NCBI GenBank assembly: GCA_003153055.1
Contig: PMBV01000054.1
Coordinates: forward strand, 252-17,237
Length of the DNA stretch: 16,986 bases
Direction: 5' to 3'
Source: Myxococcales bacterium
Lineage (GTDB): Bacteria > Myxococcota > Myxococcia > Myxococcales > Myxococcaceae
The notes beneath the pieces were generated by a model. That model was not told where the DNA came from, did not search any database, and saw only the letters and a list, made by a program, of their open reading frames with translations. The position numbers and the translations under genes are program-made. The stretch's first letter is position 1. Each line of letters begins with the position of its first letter. Positions 7,200-15,389 of this stretch are shown one piece after another.

Positions 7200-8759
7200 A
7201 TGTCCGAGCAGGATGATCCGCTCATCGGCAAAACACTGAGCGGTCGGTTCGAAATCGTAGCCCCGCTGGGAGCGGGCGGGATGGGGCGCGTCTATCGAGC
7301 CATCCAGCACCCCCTGGATAGAATGGTAGCCCTGAAGGTGCTGAACCCTCGGTACGACGGCGCCAAGGACCCCGGCTTCGAGAAGCGCTTCTTCCTCGAA
7401 GCGTCAATGACAGCCAAGTTGAAGCACCCCAACACCATCACGGTGCATGACTACGGGCGCACCGACGACGGCATCTACTTCCTCGCCATGGAGCTGGTGG
7501 AGGGCGAGACGCTCCAGCAGGTGCTCATCAAGACCGGGCCGCTCCCGTGGCCGAGGGCCATCTTCATGGGGGCGCAGGTCGCGCGGTCGATCCGCGAGGC
7601 TCACAAGCTCGGCCTGGTGCACCGCGACTTGAAGCCGGCCAACATCATGATGCTGTCCGACGGCGCCAGCGGCGACGTGGTGAAGGTGCTCGACTTCGGC
7701 CTCGTGAAAGACATGACCCTGAACCCGTCTCGCGCGCGCGACGAGAACCGCACCGAGATCACCCAGGCCGGCATCCTGTTGGGCTCGCCGCTCTACATGG
7801 CCCCCGAGCAGGCCCGCAACGAGCTCGACCCGCGCAGTGACATCTATTCGCTGGGTGTGGTGCTCTTCCAGGCCATCGCCGGACGCACACCCTTCGTCGG
7901 CAAGGAATCGATCGACATCATCGTCAAGCACGTGCGCGAGAAGCCTCCCGACCTCAAGGAGCTCGCCGAGGTGCCGCCAGAGGTGAACGGCCTGGTGATG
8001 AAGTGCCTCGAGAAGCAGCCCAGCGCCCGCTTCCAGAACATGGACGAGCTGCTCGAGGCCATGCACCAGGCCACCAGCGGTCAGGGCATCTCGGGCATCT
8101 TCACCGACCCGCGCAGCGCCTCGGGCAGCTTCGGCTCGCAGTCGGCCCTCTCCCGCGCCGCCACCCCCCGAGGCACGCGCGTTCCCTCGCGCACCCCCAC
8201 TTTGGGGTCCGAGTCGATCTCGGTGAGCTTCGACGAGCCCTCGCCCAAGGGTCTCACTCGACCATGGATCATCGGCCTCGTGGTGGCCGCTCTGGGGCTC
8301 CTCGCTGGCGGCCTGCTGGTGGGCGGGCTCTTCACGTCGCATCCGAGCCCGGCCAAGGCCCCCGTCGCCGTGCCCAAGCCCGTCGCCGTCGCCCCCCCGG
8401 TGGTGGCGCCCAAGCCAGCCCCCCCGGTTGAAGTGCTCTTCGACATCAGCTCCGAGCCCACGGGCGCCACCGTTTGGCGCGGAGGTCAGGCCTTGGGCAA
8501 GACCCCGGTGCTCGTGCCCCTGCCGCGGGTGGGCACCGACCCCTTGACCATCGAGCTGACCTTCTCGCTCGAGGGCTATCAGGACGCCCGGCTGACTGCC
8601 CTCGGCCTCGACGGTCGGGTGCCGGTGCACCAGCTCCTGGTGAAGCGACCGACCGTCACCGCGCCGCCACCCGCCACCTCCCCCAAGCCGCCCGCCCGGC
8701 CAGCACCTCAAAAGAAGTCCGATAACCCGACCGGCTACAAGGACGACCCGTACCAATGA
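7200..8759 (+). CDS. Transmembrane Ser/Thr protein kinase with periplasmic PEGA domain
   Basis: This 519-residue Hanks-type kinase has all catalytic motifs: glycine loop LGAGGMGRVY (24-32), ATP lysine Lys46, HRDLKPAN (His141, catalytic Asp143), DFG (165-167) and APE (201-203), the last within GSPLYMAPEQARNELDPRSD. A Ser/Thr/Arg-rich juxtamembrane stretch (about 300-350) leads to one membrane helix (about 356-379). Outside lies a Pro/Ala/Val linker, then a PEGA-like domain (about 410-485, FDISSEPTGATVWRGGQALG onward), then a second Pro-rich tail ending in GYKDDPYQ. The kinase should therefore be cytosolic with its sensor part in the periplasm, where PEGA domains are thought to contact envelope components. 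GGGAG-like sequence precedes the ATG by about ten bases. Its TGA overlaps the receptor's ATG (ATGA at 8756-8759), tying the two in translation. Confidence 0.93.
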   Translation: MSEQDDPLIGKTLSGRFEIVAPLGAGGMGRVYRAIQHPLDRMVALKVLNPRYDGAKDPGFEKRFFLEASMTAKLKHPNTITVHDYGRTDDGIYFLAMELVEGETLQQVLIKTGPLPWPRAIFMGAQVARSIREAHKLGLVHRDLKPANIMMLSDGASGDVVKVLDFGLVKDMTLNPSRARDENRTEITQAGILLGSPLYMAPEQARNELDPRSDIYSLGVVLFQAIAGRTPFVGKESIDIIVKHVREKPPDLKELAEVPPEVNGLVMKCLEKQPSARFQNMDELLEAMHQATSGQGISGIFTDPRSASGSFGSQSALSRAATPRGTRVPSRTPTLGSESISVSFDEPSPKGLTRPWIIGLVVAALGLLAGGLLVGGLFTSHPSPAKAPVAVPKPVAVAPPVVAPKPAPPVEVLFDISSEPTGATVWRGGQALGKTPVLVPLPRVGTDPLTIELTFSLEGYQDARLTALGLDGRVPVHQLLVKRPTVTAPPPATSPKPPARPAPQKKSDNPTGYKDDPYQ

Positions 8760-11239
8760 CGAAGCGATGGCTGCGACTGACCTGCCTGGGGCTCTTTTGC
8801 CTCGCGGGCACCGCCTGGGCTGACCCGCGGGTCGAGGCTCGACGGCACTTCAAGACTGGCATGGCCCTCATCGCCGAGGGCCACTACGACGAGGGCGTGG
8901 CCGAGCTGCTCGCGGCCTACGCGGTGCGCCCGCACCCCAACGTGCTGTTCAACATCGCCAAGGCCTACGAGACCGGCGGCCGGACGGCGGAGGCCATCGC
9001 CTACTTCCACCGCTACCTCGACACCAACCCGCCCGACTCGTCGGAGGTGACCGACACCCTCGAGAAGCTCGAGGCCAAGGAGGCCAAGAACCAGCCGCCG
9101 CGACCTGCCCCCGAGCCCAAGAAAGAGGCCCGCCCAGCGCCCGTCGCACCCGATGACGCGGCCCTCAAGCGCCTGGCAGAGCTGGCCGACCGCATGGAGC
9201 GTGCGCTCGAGAGGACCGAGCGCACCACCGAGACCGGGAGCACCCCCGCGCCGGCGCTGAAGCCAGCGGTGGTCGAAGAAGTCGACCGCTTCAACGTGCC
9301 CTACGAGGAGACCGTGGAGGCTGCGAGCCGCCGGGCCCAGTCGACCCTCGACGCCCCCAACTCCATCACCGTCATCACCGGCGACGAGATCCGCGCCTCG
9401 GGGCTCCAGTCACTGCCCGAGATCCTCCGGCGAGTGCCGGGCGCCGAGGTAATGAACCTCGACTACACCAGCGCCGACGTGTCCTTCCGCGGCTTCAACC
9501 AGCGCAACTCGAACAAAGTGCTGGTGTTGATCGACGGGCGCCCCGAGTACCAAGACTTCCTCGCCGTCACCCTGTGGCAGCTCATTCCCATCGGGGTCGA
9601 GGAGATCGAACGGATCGAGGTCATTCGTGGGCCGGGCAGCGCCCTCTACGGCGCCAACGCCGTGCTGGGCGTGGTCAACATCATTACCCGAAGCCCTGGC
9701 ACGGGGCCCCGCGCCGACGTGACCGCGCTGGTCGGCAACGCCAGCCTCGCCTCGGGCAGCGTGGTGGCCTCTGGCGGCGACCGGGTGCTCTACCGGGCCT
9801 CGGCCGGCTACTCGCAGGGAGACAAGTACTCTCGCGACTACGCGAGCGATCGCGCCGACGTGCGCTCGCAGGCCGCCGACCCGAACCTGAGCCTGAGGGG
9901 CGCGAGAGGGAACGCCACCTTCTTCTACGCCCTCAACAAAGACATCAACGTCTCGCTCGCCGGCGGCGTCAACCGGGTCTACTCCGAGTTCTACGCCAGC
10001 GGCCTGTTGCGCAACTATGTCGTCGACGGCTTGGGTGGCTACGCCAAGCTCGACCTCACGCTCGGGCCGGTGAAGGTGCGCTCGTTCTGGAACACCGCGA
10101 CCCTCGCGGCCACGCCCCAGTACGAGGCCTATGGCGTTCGCTCGCTGGCGATGAACATCGCCTCCAACGTCTTCGACGCCGAGGTCTTCTTCCAGAAGGA
10201 GTTCGAGCTGGGAGGGACCCACGTGCTGGCCGCGGGCGTCTCGGGGCGGCTCAAGCACCTCGACTGGAGCTACATGGCGTCGTCCAAGCAGGAGTTCCAC
10301 GCCGCCGCCTTCCTCCAGGACGAGTGGCGCCCGCTCAAGGAGCTGGCGTTGGTGGCCAGCTACCGCATCGATCGGCACCCGCTGCTCGACAACGGCAACC
10401 CCGGCTACGCCCAGTCACCTCGCGTCTCGGTGGTGGTGACCCCGGTCGAGGGGCACGCCTTCCGGGCGGCCTTCACCACTGCCTTCCGCGCCCCCAGCTT
10501 CGCCGAGAGCTACCTCGATCTGCGCACGCCAGTGCCCGGAGTGAACGGCGCCTCGGTGCGCACCCAGGGGAACCCGACGCTCAGGCCCGAGCGACTGCTC
10601 AGCTTCGAGGTGGGCTACCGCGCAGAGCTCGCTCGCCTCGGGCTCTCGTGGGATCTGGCCTTGTACTGGAACGTGGTCACCGACCTCATCTACCTGGGGG
10701 AAGTGATGCCGGTGGGCGCCCGCGAGGCCTACGACGTGGCCACCGGCAGCTACCTCATCGGCCACAGCACCTTCAAGAACGACCTCCAGTCCTACACGGC
10801 GCGAGGCGGAGAGCTCGGCGTCACCTGGAACGCGTTGCCCGGGCTCGACCTGCGAATCTCGGGCGCGCTCCAGGCCGTCAATTCAGACAAGCCAGTCGCC
10901 GTCTGCGTGCCCTGCACCCAGGCCCCCACAGCGAAGATCAACGGTGGCTTCATCTACCGGACGCCCGTGGGGCTCGACCTCTCGGCTGACTTCTCGTACG
11001 TCTCGGCCACCACCTGGGTCGAGCGAGAGCCGGCCGCCTCCGACCCCACGCAGGTCCTCTACGTGCGAAACCCCCTGGCGCCCTACACCGTGCTCAACGC
11101 GCGGGTCGGCTACCGCCTGTTCAACGACCGCCTCACCCTGTCGCTGGTGGGCAGCCAACTGGGCCCCGATCACCAGGAGCACCCCTTGGGGAACAACGTC
11201 AGTCGCCGCCTCTTCGCCCTGCTCTCGGTGCAGCCATGA
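8756..11239 (+). CDS. TonB-dependent receptor with N-terminal TPR region
   Basis: This 827-residue outer-membrane protein begins with a signal peptide (1-22, ending GTAWA). Residues about 25-110 form tetratricopeptide-like helix pairs (RRHFKTGMALIAEGHYDEG, then NVLFNIAKAYETGGRTAEAI and YFHRYL), followed by a Lys/Pro/Glu-rich linker and coiled segment. A TonB-box-like EETVEAA sits at 184-190, and the plug (about 192-310) shows NSITVITGDEIRASG, VLVLIDGRPEY and IEVIRGPGSALYGANAVLGV, all classical. The remaining 500 residues form the barrel. The last residue is Pro, with Phe eight residues from the end, rather than the usual terminal aromatic. It should import a scarce ligand or signal from the surface with TonB energy; the ligand is unknown. 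Start and stop both overlap the neighbouring genes by four bases. Confidence 0.93.
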   Translation: MTKRWLRLTCLGLFCLAGTAWADPRVEARRHFKTGMALIAEGHYDEGVAELLAAYAVRPHPNVLFNIAKAYETGGRTAEAIAYFHRYLDTNPPDSSEVTDTLEKLEAKEAKNQPPRPAPEPKKEARPAPVAPDDAALKRLAELADRMERALERTERTTETGSTPAPALKPAVVEEVDRFNVPYEETVEAASRRAQSTLDAPNSITVITGDEIRASGLQSLPEILRRVPGAEVMNLDYTSADVSFRGFNQRNSNKVLVLIDGRPEYQDFLAVTLWQLIPIGVEEIERIEVIRGPGSALYGANAVLGVVNIITRSPGTGPRADVTALVGNASLASGSVVASGGDRVLYRASAGYSQGDKYSRDYASDRADVRSQAADPNLSLRGARGNATFFYALNKDINVSLAGGVNRVYSEFYASGLLRNYVVDGLGGYAKLDLTLGPVKVRSFWNTATLAATPQYEAYGVRSLAMNIASNVFDAEVFFQKEFELGGTHVLAAGVSGRLKHLDWSYMASSKQEFHAAAFLQDEWRPLKELALVASYRIDRHPLLDNGNPGYAQSPRVSVVVTPVEGHAFRAAFTTAFRAPSFAESYLDLRTPVPGVNGASVRTQGNPTLRPERLLSFEVGYRAELARLGLSWDLALYWNVVTDLIYLGEVMPVGAREAYDVATGSYLIGHSTFKNDLQSYTARGGELGVTWNALPGLDLRISGALQAVNSDKPVAVCVPCTQAPTAKINGGFIYRTPVGLDLSADFSYVSATTWVEREPAASDPTQVLYVRNPLAPYTVLNARVGYRLFNDRLTLSLVGSQLGPDHQEHPLGNNVSRRLFALLSVQP

Positions 11240-12441
11240 GGCCCGCGCTCCTCGCTCTCGCCCTGGCCAGCCTCGCCGCCTGTGAGGCGCCGCCGGTCTT
11301 CGCCGGAGCCGACAAGCGGCAGCACACCAGCTCGGGGCGCGTCGACGGCACCGTGGTGGTGAACACCGCCGCCCGGGGCAACGTAATCCTGTTTCTCTAC
11401 GACGCCGTCCGACCGCCTCCTCCCACGGGCACCGGCCGACCCTTGACCTTTCTGGTGCTCACCAGAGACACGGTGTTCGGCAACGCGGTGCCCGGCGACG
11501 TCGGCCCCTTCACCGCGCCCTTCCGCTTCCCGCTGGTGGCCCCCGGCGAGTACCTGGTTCGCGGCTTCGTCGACGCCAACGCCGACTTCATTCCCTGGTA
11601 CTCGGTCACCTCGGAGCCCAACTCGGGAGACGTCGGCGGCGTGGCGGTCGACGTGAACAGGGCCCCGCGCACCGTCACCGTCGGCCTCGACTCCGATGGC
11701 GCCCCGATGGCCGCGGTCGACGTTCGGGTGCTCTTCGCCGACACGCTCCGGGTGCCGGTCGATCGCCCCGTCTTCGAGGCCTCGGTCTCGTCGTTGACCC
11801 TCGGGAGCAGCTCCGCGACCATCGAGCTGTCGGCCAAAGGCTTCTCGGCGCCGCTGTGGCCAGAAGGGCCTGTGGCCGAGGGGGCCCCGGTCTTCCTCGC
11901 CAGCCTCGTCGACGAGAACGGTGACGGGGTGCCCGATGATGCCAACGGCGACGGGGTGGTCGATTTCTGGCCCCGCGTCGTGGTGCGCAAGGTGTCGGCC
12001 GACTCGGTGCTGCTCGACGAGAACGACCTCGACAAGAACGGCATCTTGGACTCACTGGACGGCGGTGCCTTCGACTACGAGCACGTGAACCCGACCACCG
12101 GCGCCACCATTCCACGCGACGGCTCCCCGGACCTGGTGGTGCTCGCCGCGGGCTTCGACTTCTCGGGCCTGATGAGCTCCCTGCTCGACGGGGGCAGGGT
12201 GAAGACCACCCCGACCCCGGTCTTCAAGCTCAGCCTGGTCATCAGGCCACAGGCCCTCGACATGTCGAACCCCGCGCACCCTGGCGTGCTCAAGAGCGTC
12301 CCCTCGGGGCGCTACGCCGTCACCGTCATTCAATCCACCGGACAGACGTGGCGGGTGCCCAACGAGCTAAGCCCCGAGCTCGCCGGGCCCCGGGGCTTCT
12401 ACGAGGTGAGCTCGCAGAGCTTCGTCATCTCCGTGCCCTGA
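11236..12441 (+). CDS. Outer-membrane lipoprotein with calcium-loop-like motifs
   Basis: This 401-residue protein has a lipoprotein signal peptide ending in the lipobox LAAC (Cys16); Glu17 is not an inner-membrane retention residue, so outer-membrane placement is likely if the usual rule holds. Residues about 35-155 look like beta-sandwich repeats (GRVDGTVVV, then FPLVAPGEYLVRGFVDANAD), of the kind used for binding rather than catalysis. Two Asp/Asn/Gly loops follow: DENGDGVPDDANGDGVVD at 226-243 and DLDKNGILD at 264-272, which resemble calcium-binding loops of thrombospondin type 3 or dockerin repeats. I recognise no enzyme motif. Its ATG overlaps the receptor's stop (ATGA at 11236-11239), so it is probably a partner of the receptor, for example a surface ligand-binding protein. 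Confidence 0.75.
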   Translation: MRPALLALALASLAACEAPPVFAGADKRQHTSSGRVDGTVVVNTAARGNVILFLYDAVRPPPPTGTGRPLTFLVLTRDTVFGNAVPGDVGPFTAPFRFPLVAPGEYLVRGFVDANADFIPWYSVTSEPNSGDVGGVAVDVNRAPRTVTVGLDSDGAPMAAVDVRVLFADTLRVPVDRPVFEASVSSLTLGSSSATIELSAKGFSAPLWPEGPVAEGAPVFLASLVDENGDGVPDDANGDGVVDFWPRVVVRKVSADSVLLDENDLDKNGILDSLDGGAFDYEHVNPTTGATIPRDGSPDLVVLAAGFDFSGLMSSLLDGGRVKTTPTPVFKLSLVIRPQALDMSNPAHPGVLKSVPSGRYAVTVIQSTGQTWRVPNELSPELAGPRGFYEVSSQSFVISVP

Positions 12442-12460
12442 CTCGGGCATGCTGGGGCCG

Positions 12461-13372
12461 ATGCTCACCCTGTTCCTCTCTCGCTCCGATGTCTCGAGGC
12501 ACACCCAGGCCCTGCACCTGCTCCAGGAGCTGCGAGACACGCTGGGAGCCGTGGGAGCGTGGACCTCGACGGAGCACCGCTTCGCCCCGGTCGGCGACCG
12601 GGAAAGCGTGGTGCGCTCGGGCGGGGTCCCTGGCATTCCGGCGTATGCCGTGTCGGTGCGAGCCGACCCGCCCTCGTCGGCGGGCCCCCGCGCGGTGCTG
12701 CAGCTGCACGATGGCGCCACGGGGAAGCTCCTGGCGATCATGGACTCAGGCCACCTTCAGGCCTTGCGCAGCGCTCTGTTGGGCGCGCTCGCGGCCGACG
12801 TGCTGGCCCGACCCGACGCCCGGCGGGTGGCCATTCTCGGCTCGGGGGCCGCCGCCAGCGGCGCGCTCAAGGCCCTGCGGTTGGTGCGGAGCATCGAGCA
12901 GGTTCAGCTCTTCGACCCCGAGCTCGCCCGAAGCTTCGAGCTGGCCCTCACTCTCAAAGGGTCGCTGGCCATGGCGGTCGAGAGCGCCGACTCGGCGGCG
13001 GCGGCGGTGGCCCAAGCGGACCTCGTCGTCTTGACCGGAGGCGTGACCCTGCCCGTCGACGCCGTGCAGGCGGGCACCCACGTCACCGTGCTCGGCGCCG
13101 AGGCGTTCCTCGAGTGTCCCCTGCCCAGGGAGACCGTGGCGCGGGCCCGCCGCTTCCGCGACGCGCCGTCGTCGAGCCTCACTTGGGGCGCGCCCTTCGA
13201 CGCTCGTCTGGGAGAGGTGCTCCGCGGTGAAGCGAAGGGCCGCGGCGCACCCGAGGACGTCACCCTCTTCGTCAGCGTCGACCCGCCGGCCCTCGACCTG
13301 GTGGCCGCCTGGCACGTGTACCAGGGCGCGCGCCACGACGACCAGTTGCCTCTCTTGGACCTGGAGGCCTGA
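12461..13372 (+). CDS. Ornithine cyclodeaminase/mu-crystallin family protein, catalytic residues altered
   Basis: This 303-residue cytosolic protein follows the OCD/mu-crystallin pattern: an N-terminal MLTLFLSRSDV, a GIPAYAVSVRADPP strand (58-71), LQLHDGATGKLLAIMDSGHLQ and LRSALLGALAADVLARPDAR, the NAD(P) loop ILGSGAAASGALKAL (Gly127, Gly129), and ADLVVLTGG. Family members include ornithine cyclodeaminase, alanine dehydrogenase and ketimine reductases. The Lys usual in the GIPAY strand aligns with Ser65, and the Asp usual in the GAD motif is Glu214, so ornithine cyclodeamination is doubtful. The ATG at 12461, with CTGGGG just before it, gives a normal N-terminus; an ATG at 12449 would add four residues. 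It starts 19 bases after the lipoprotein stop and could be the last gene of that operon. Confidence 0.82.
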   Translation: MLTLFLSRSDVSRHTQALHLLQELRDTLGAVGAWTSTEHRFAPVGDRESVVRSGGVPGIPAYAVSVRADPPSSAGPRAVLQLHDGATGKLLAIMDSGHLQALRSALLGALAADVLARPDARRVAILGSGAAASGALKALRLVRSIEQVQLFDPELARSFELALTLKGSLAMAVESADSAAAAVAQADLVVLTGGVTLPVDAVQAGTHVTVLGAEAFLECPLPRETVARARRFRDAPSSSLTWGAPFDARLGEVLRGEAKGRGAPEDVTLFVSVDPPALDLVAAWHVYQGARHDDQLPLLDLEA

Positions 13373-13391
13373 AGCGCGGACCGAGGGATGC

Positions 13392-13403
13392 TGAGGCGCC
13401 TCA
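13392..13403. repeat. 12-bp perfect palindrome between two genes
   Basis: TGAGGCGCCTCA is self-complementary with no spacer, 20 bp after the cyclodeaminase-family stop and about 75 bp before the SDR start. It is a possible binding site for a dimeric regulator. It would make only a four-base-pair hairpin, so it is unlikely to be a terminator. Confidence 0.25.
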
Positions 13404-13478
13404 CGCTTCTTTACACAGCCGCGCCAGTGCGGAACGCTCGGCGGCGCTAGAGGTGAGGGCACACTTCCAGGAGCCACC

Positions 13479-14402
13479 ATGTCACTCGTCTCGCTGTTCT
13501 CGTCCAACGGACCGTCTGGGTTCGGAGCCCGCTCCACCGCGGAGGCCGTCACCGCCCAGCTCTCACTCGAGGGGAAGACCTACCTGCTCACTGGGTGCAA
13601 CTCGGGGCTGGGCCTCGAGACCCTGAGGGTATTGAGCCTGCGCGGAGCCCGGGTGCTGGCCACCGCGCGCACCGCGGAGAAGGCCCAGGCCGCCTGCGCT
13701 CAGGTGTCGGCGACCAAGGGCCAAGGGCTGGCCCTCGAGCTGGCCGACCCCACGAGCGTGCGGGCGTGCGTCGCGGCGGTGAAGCACCTTGGCACCCGCC
13801 TCGATGGCATCATCTGCAACGCCGGCATCATGGCCCTGCCCACGCTCGAGAAGGCGTTCGGTTACGAGCTCCAGTTCTTCACCAACCACGTGGGCCACTT
13901 CATGCTCGTCACCGGGCTGCTCGAGCTCTTGGCCGACGACGGGCGCGTCGTCATGCTGAGCAGCGCGGCGCACACCCAGGCCCCCAAGGACGGCATCGAG
14001 CTCGACAACCTGTCGGGTGACGTCGGCTACACCCCGTGGAGGGCCTACGGGCAGTCGAAGCTGGCGAACCTGCTGTTCGCGAAGGAGCTCTCCCGGAGGT
14101 TCGCGGGCTCGAAGAAGACGGCCAACGCGGTACACCCGGGCGTCATCGCCACCAACCTGAGCCGGCACATGAATCCGGTGATGAGGTCGGTATTCGGGGC
14201 CCTCTCTCCGCTGTTCCTCAAGACGTCCGCCGAGGGCGCCGCGACGGAGTGCTTCGTGGCCACCCACCCGTCGCTCGCGTCGGTCTCTGGCCAGTACTTC
14301 GCCGACTGCAACGTGAAGAAGCCCAGGGCCGACGCGGACGACGCGGCCCTCGCCCAGCGGCTCTGGGCCAAGACGGAGCAGATCGTCACTGGGCTCGCGT
14401 GA
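13479..14402 (+). CDS. Short-chain dehydrogenase/reductase, retinol dehydrogenase-like
   Basis: This 307-residue cytosolic oxidoreductase has the classical SDR motifs in order: the cofactor loop TGCNSGLG (38-45), CNAGIM (Asn114-Ala115-Gly116), the Ser pair at 161-162 in MLSSAAH, and YGQSK (Tyr190, Lys194), followed by VHPGVIATNLSRH. The sequence TGxNSGLG together with SSAAH and the HPGVIxTNL stretch puts it near the retinol dehydrogenase/WW-oxidoreductase-like branch, which reduces or oxidises hydrophobic alcohols and carbonyls with NADP(H). Substrate cannot be told. A 30-residue N-terminal extension precedes the Rossmann fold. AGGAG five bases before the ATG supports the start. It converges on the PEGA gene with a 36-bp gap. 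It is preceded by 106 bp of non-coding sequence, so it probably has its own promoter. Confidence 0.92.
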   Translation: MSLVSLFSSNGPSGFGARSTAEAVTAQLSLEGKTYLLTGCNSGLGLETLRVLSLRGARVLATARTAEKAQAACAQVSATKGQGLALELADPTSVRACVAAVKHLGTRLDGIICNAGIMALPTLEKAFGYELQFFTNHVGHFMLVTGLLELLADDGRVVMLSSAAHTQAPKDGIELDNLSGDVGYTPWRAYGQSKLANLLFAKELSRRFAGSKKTANAVHPGVIATNLSRHMNPVMRSVFGALSPLFLKTSAEGAATECFVATHPSLASVSGQYFADCNVKKPRADADDAALAQRLWAKTEQIVTGLA

Positions 14403-14438
14403 GCTGAAGGCCGGGCGACGACAGCTCCTCGGGGCCCG

Positions 14439-15389
14439 TCAGTTCCCACAATTCAAGACACCGATGCACTTGTCACACTGGGTCTTGCAGATCTCCTGCC
14501 CGGTAGCCGACCTCGGAGGGAGCGACGCCGTGAGGCCGGCCGTCGTGGCGGCCGCGATGCCCGCGACGGCCAAGCCCACGCCGACCCAGAAATACCACTT
14601 CTTGACGATGGGCTCCTGGGCGCTGACCGCGGGCTGCCGCAGCTCCATCGAGACCAGGTCGGACCCCGACGGGGTGAGGGAGGTGGCGAGGGGGCGATCG
14701 AGCGGGGCAGGCTCGAGGGTGACGGTCAAGGGGTAGTCTTTCCCCAGCGCGACCGTGAGGCTCTGGCGCTGCTCGCGGAAGCCGGGCTTGGCGACCACCA
14801 CCTCGACCGTGCCGGGGGGAACCTCGACGCCTTCGAGCGGGGTCTCGCCCACCACCCGCCCGTCGACCGTCACCTCGGCGCCCGGTACATCGCTGACGAT
14901 CTCGAGCACCGCGGCCACCGGGTTCAGCTTCGCCTCGAGCTCGAGCATCCCGCCCATGAAGATGTTCACCTTGCGGACGAACACCGAGTACCCGGGGCGA
15001 GCCACGGTGACGTGGTGTTCTCCGACCACCACGCTCTGGGCCCCGAGCGGCAGCCGGCCCACCTCTTTCCCATCGATCGAGAGGACCGCGCCGTTGAGAC
15101 CGCCAGCGACCCGCACCGACAGCTCACCTTTGGGGGCCACGGGCACCAGCGGAGCCAGCTCGTCATCGGCCAGGCGTGGGCGAGCCTGAGCGCCGGAGCG
15201 TCGGCTGGGGGCGGCCTTGGGTGAGGCGCCGGCCTTCGGTTGAGGGGCGACCCCCTTGCGCATCGGGGTCGGGGGTGTCTTCGGCTTGGCCCTGACAGGG
15301 GTGAGCGGCGCGAGGTCGTCCTCCTCCGGGGCAGCGAGGGCAGACGTCGCCAACAGGCTCACGAAGAGAACGCCGAGGTGCTTCATCAT
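14439..15389 (-). CDS. Exported double-PEGA protein with C-terminal anchor and Cys tail
   Basis: This 316-residue protein starts with a signal peptide (MMKHLGVLFVSLLATSALA, cut after about residue 19). A Pro/Lys/Ala-rich disordered stretch (about 33-72) is flanked by two copies of a short motif, DDLAPLTPV (24-32) and DDELAPLVPV (75-84). Two tandem PEGA domains follow (about 88-158 and 160-230), each with the strand-turn pattern ISIDGKxVG or VTVDGRVVGETPLEG and ending in a VxxARPGY or VVVAKPGF strand. A hydrophobic helix (about 265-287) anchors the C-terminus, and a last segment has four cysteines (301, 305, 308, 314). The protein should sit in the inner membrane with PEGA domains in the periplasm and the Cys tail inside. 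The start was chosen for the signal peptide; the open frame extends upstream to 15878 but antisense to the kinase. It is divergent from the next kinase gene. Confidence 0.82.
   Translation of the reverse strand: MMKHLGVLFVSLLATSALAAPEEDDLAPLTPVRAKPKTPPTPMRKGVAPQPKAGASPKAAPSRRSGAQARPRLADDELAPLVPVAPKGELSVRVAGGLNGAVLSIDGKEVGRLPLGAQSVVVGEHHVTVARPGYSVFVRKVNIFMGGMLELEAKLNPVAAVLEIVSDVPGAEVTVDGRVVGETPLEGVEVPPGTVEVVVAKPGFREQRQSLTVALGKDYPLTVTLEPAPLDRPLATSLTPSGSDLVSMELRQPAVSAQEPIVKKWYFWVGVGLAVAGIAAATTAGLTASLPPRSATGQEICKTQCDKCIGVLNCGN

Noticed and set aside
7404..8756. 450-codon antisense frame over the transmembrane kinase
   Set aside because: It arises from GC-rich third positions of the kinase gene and encodes no recognisable motif.
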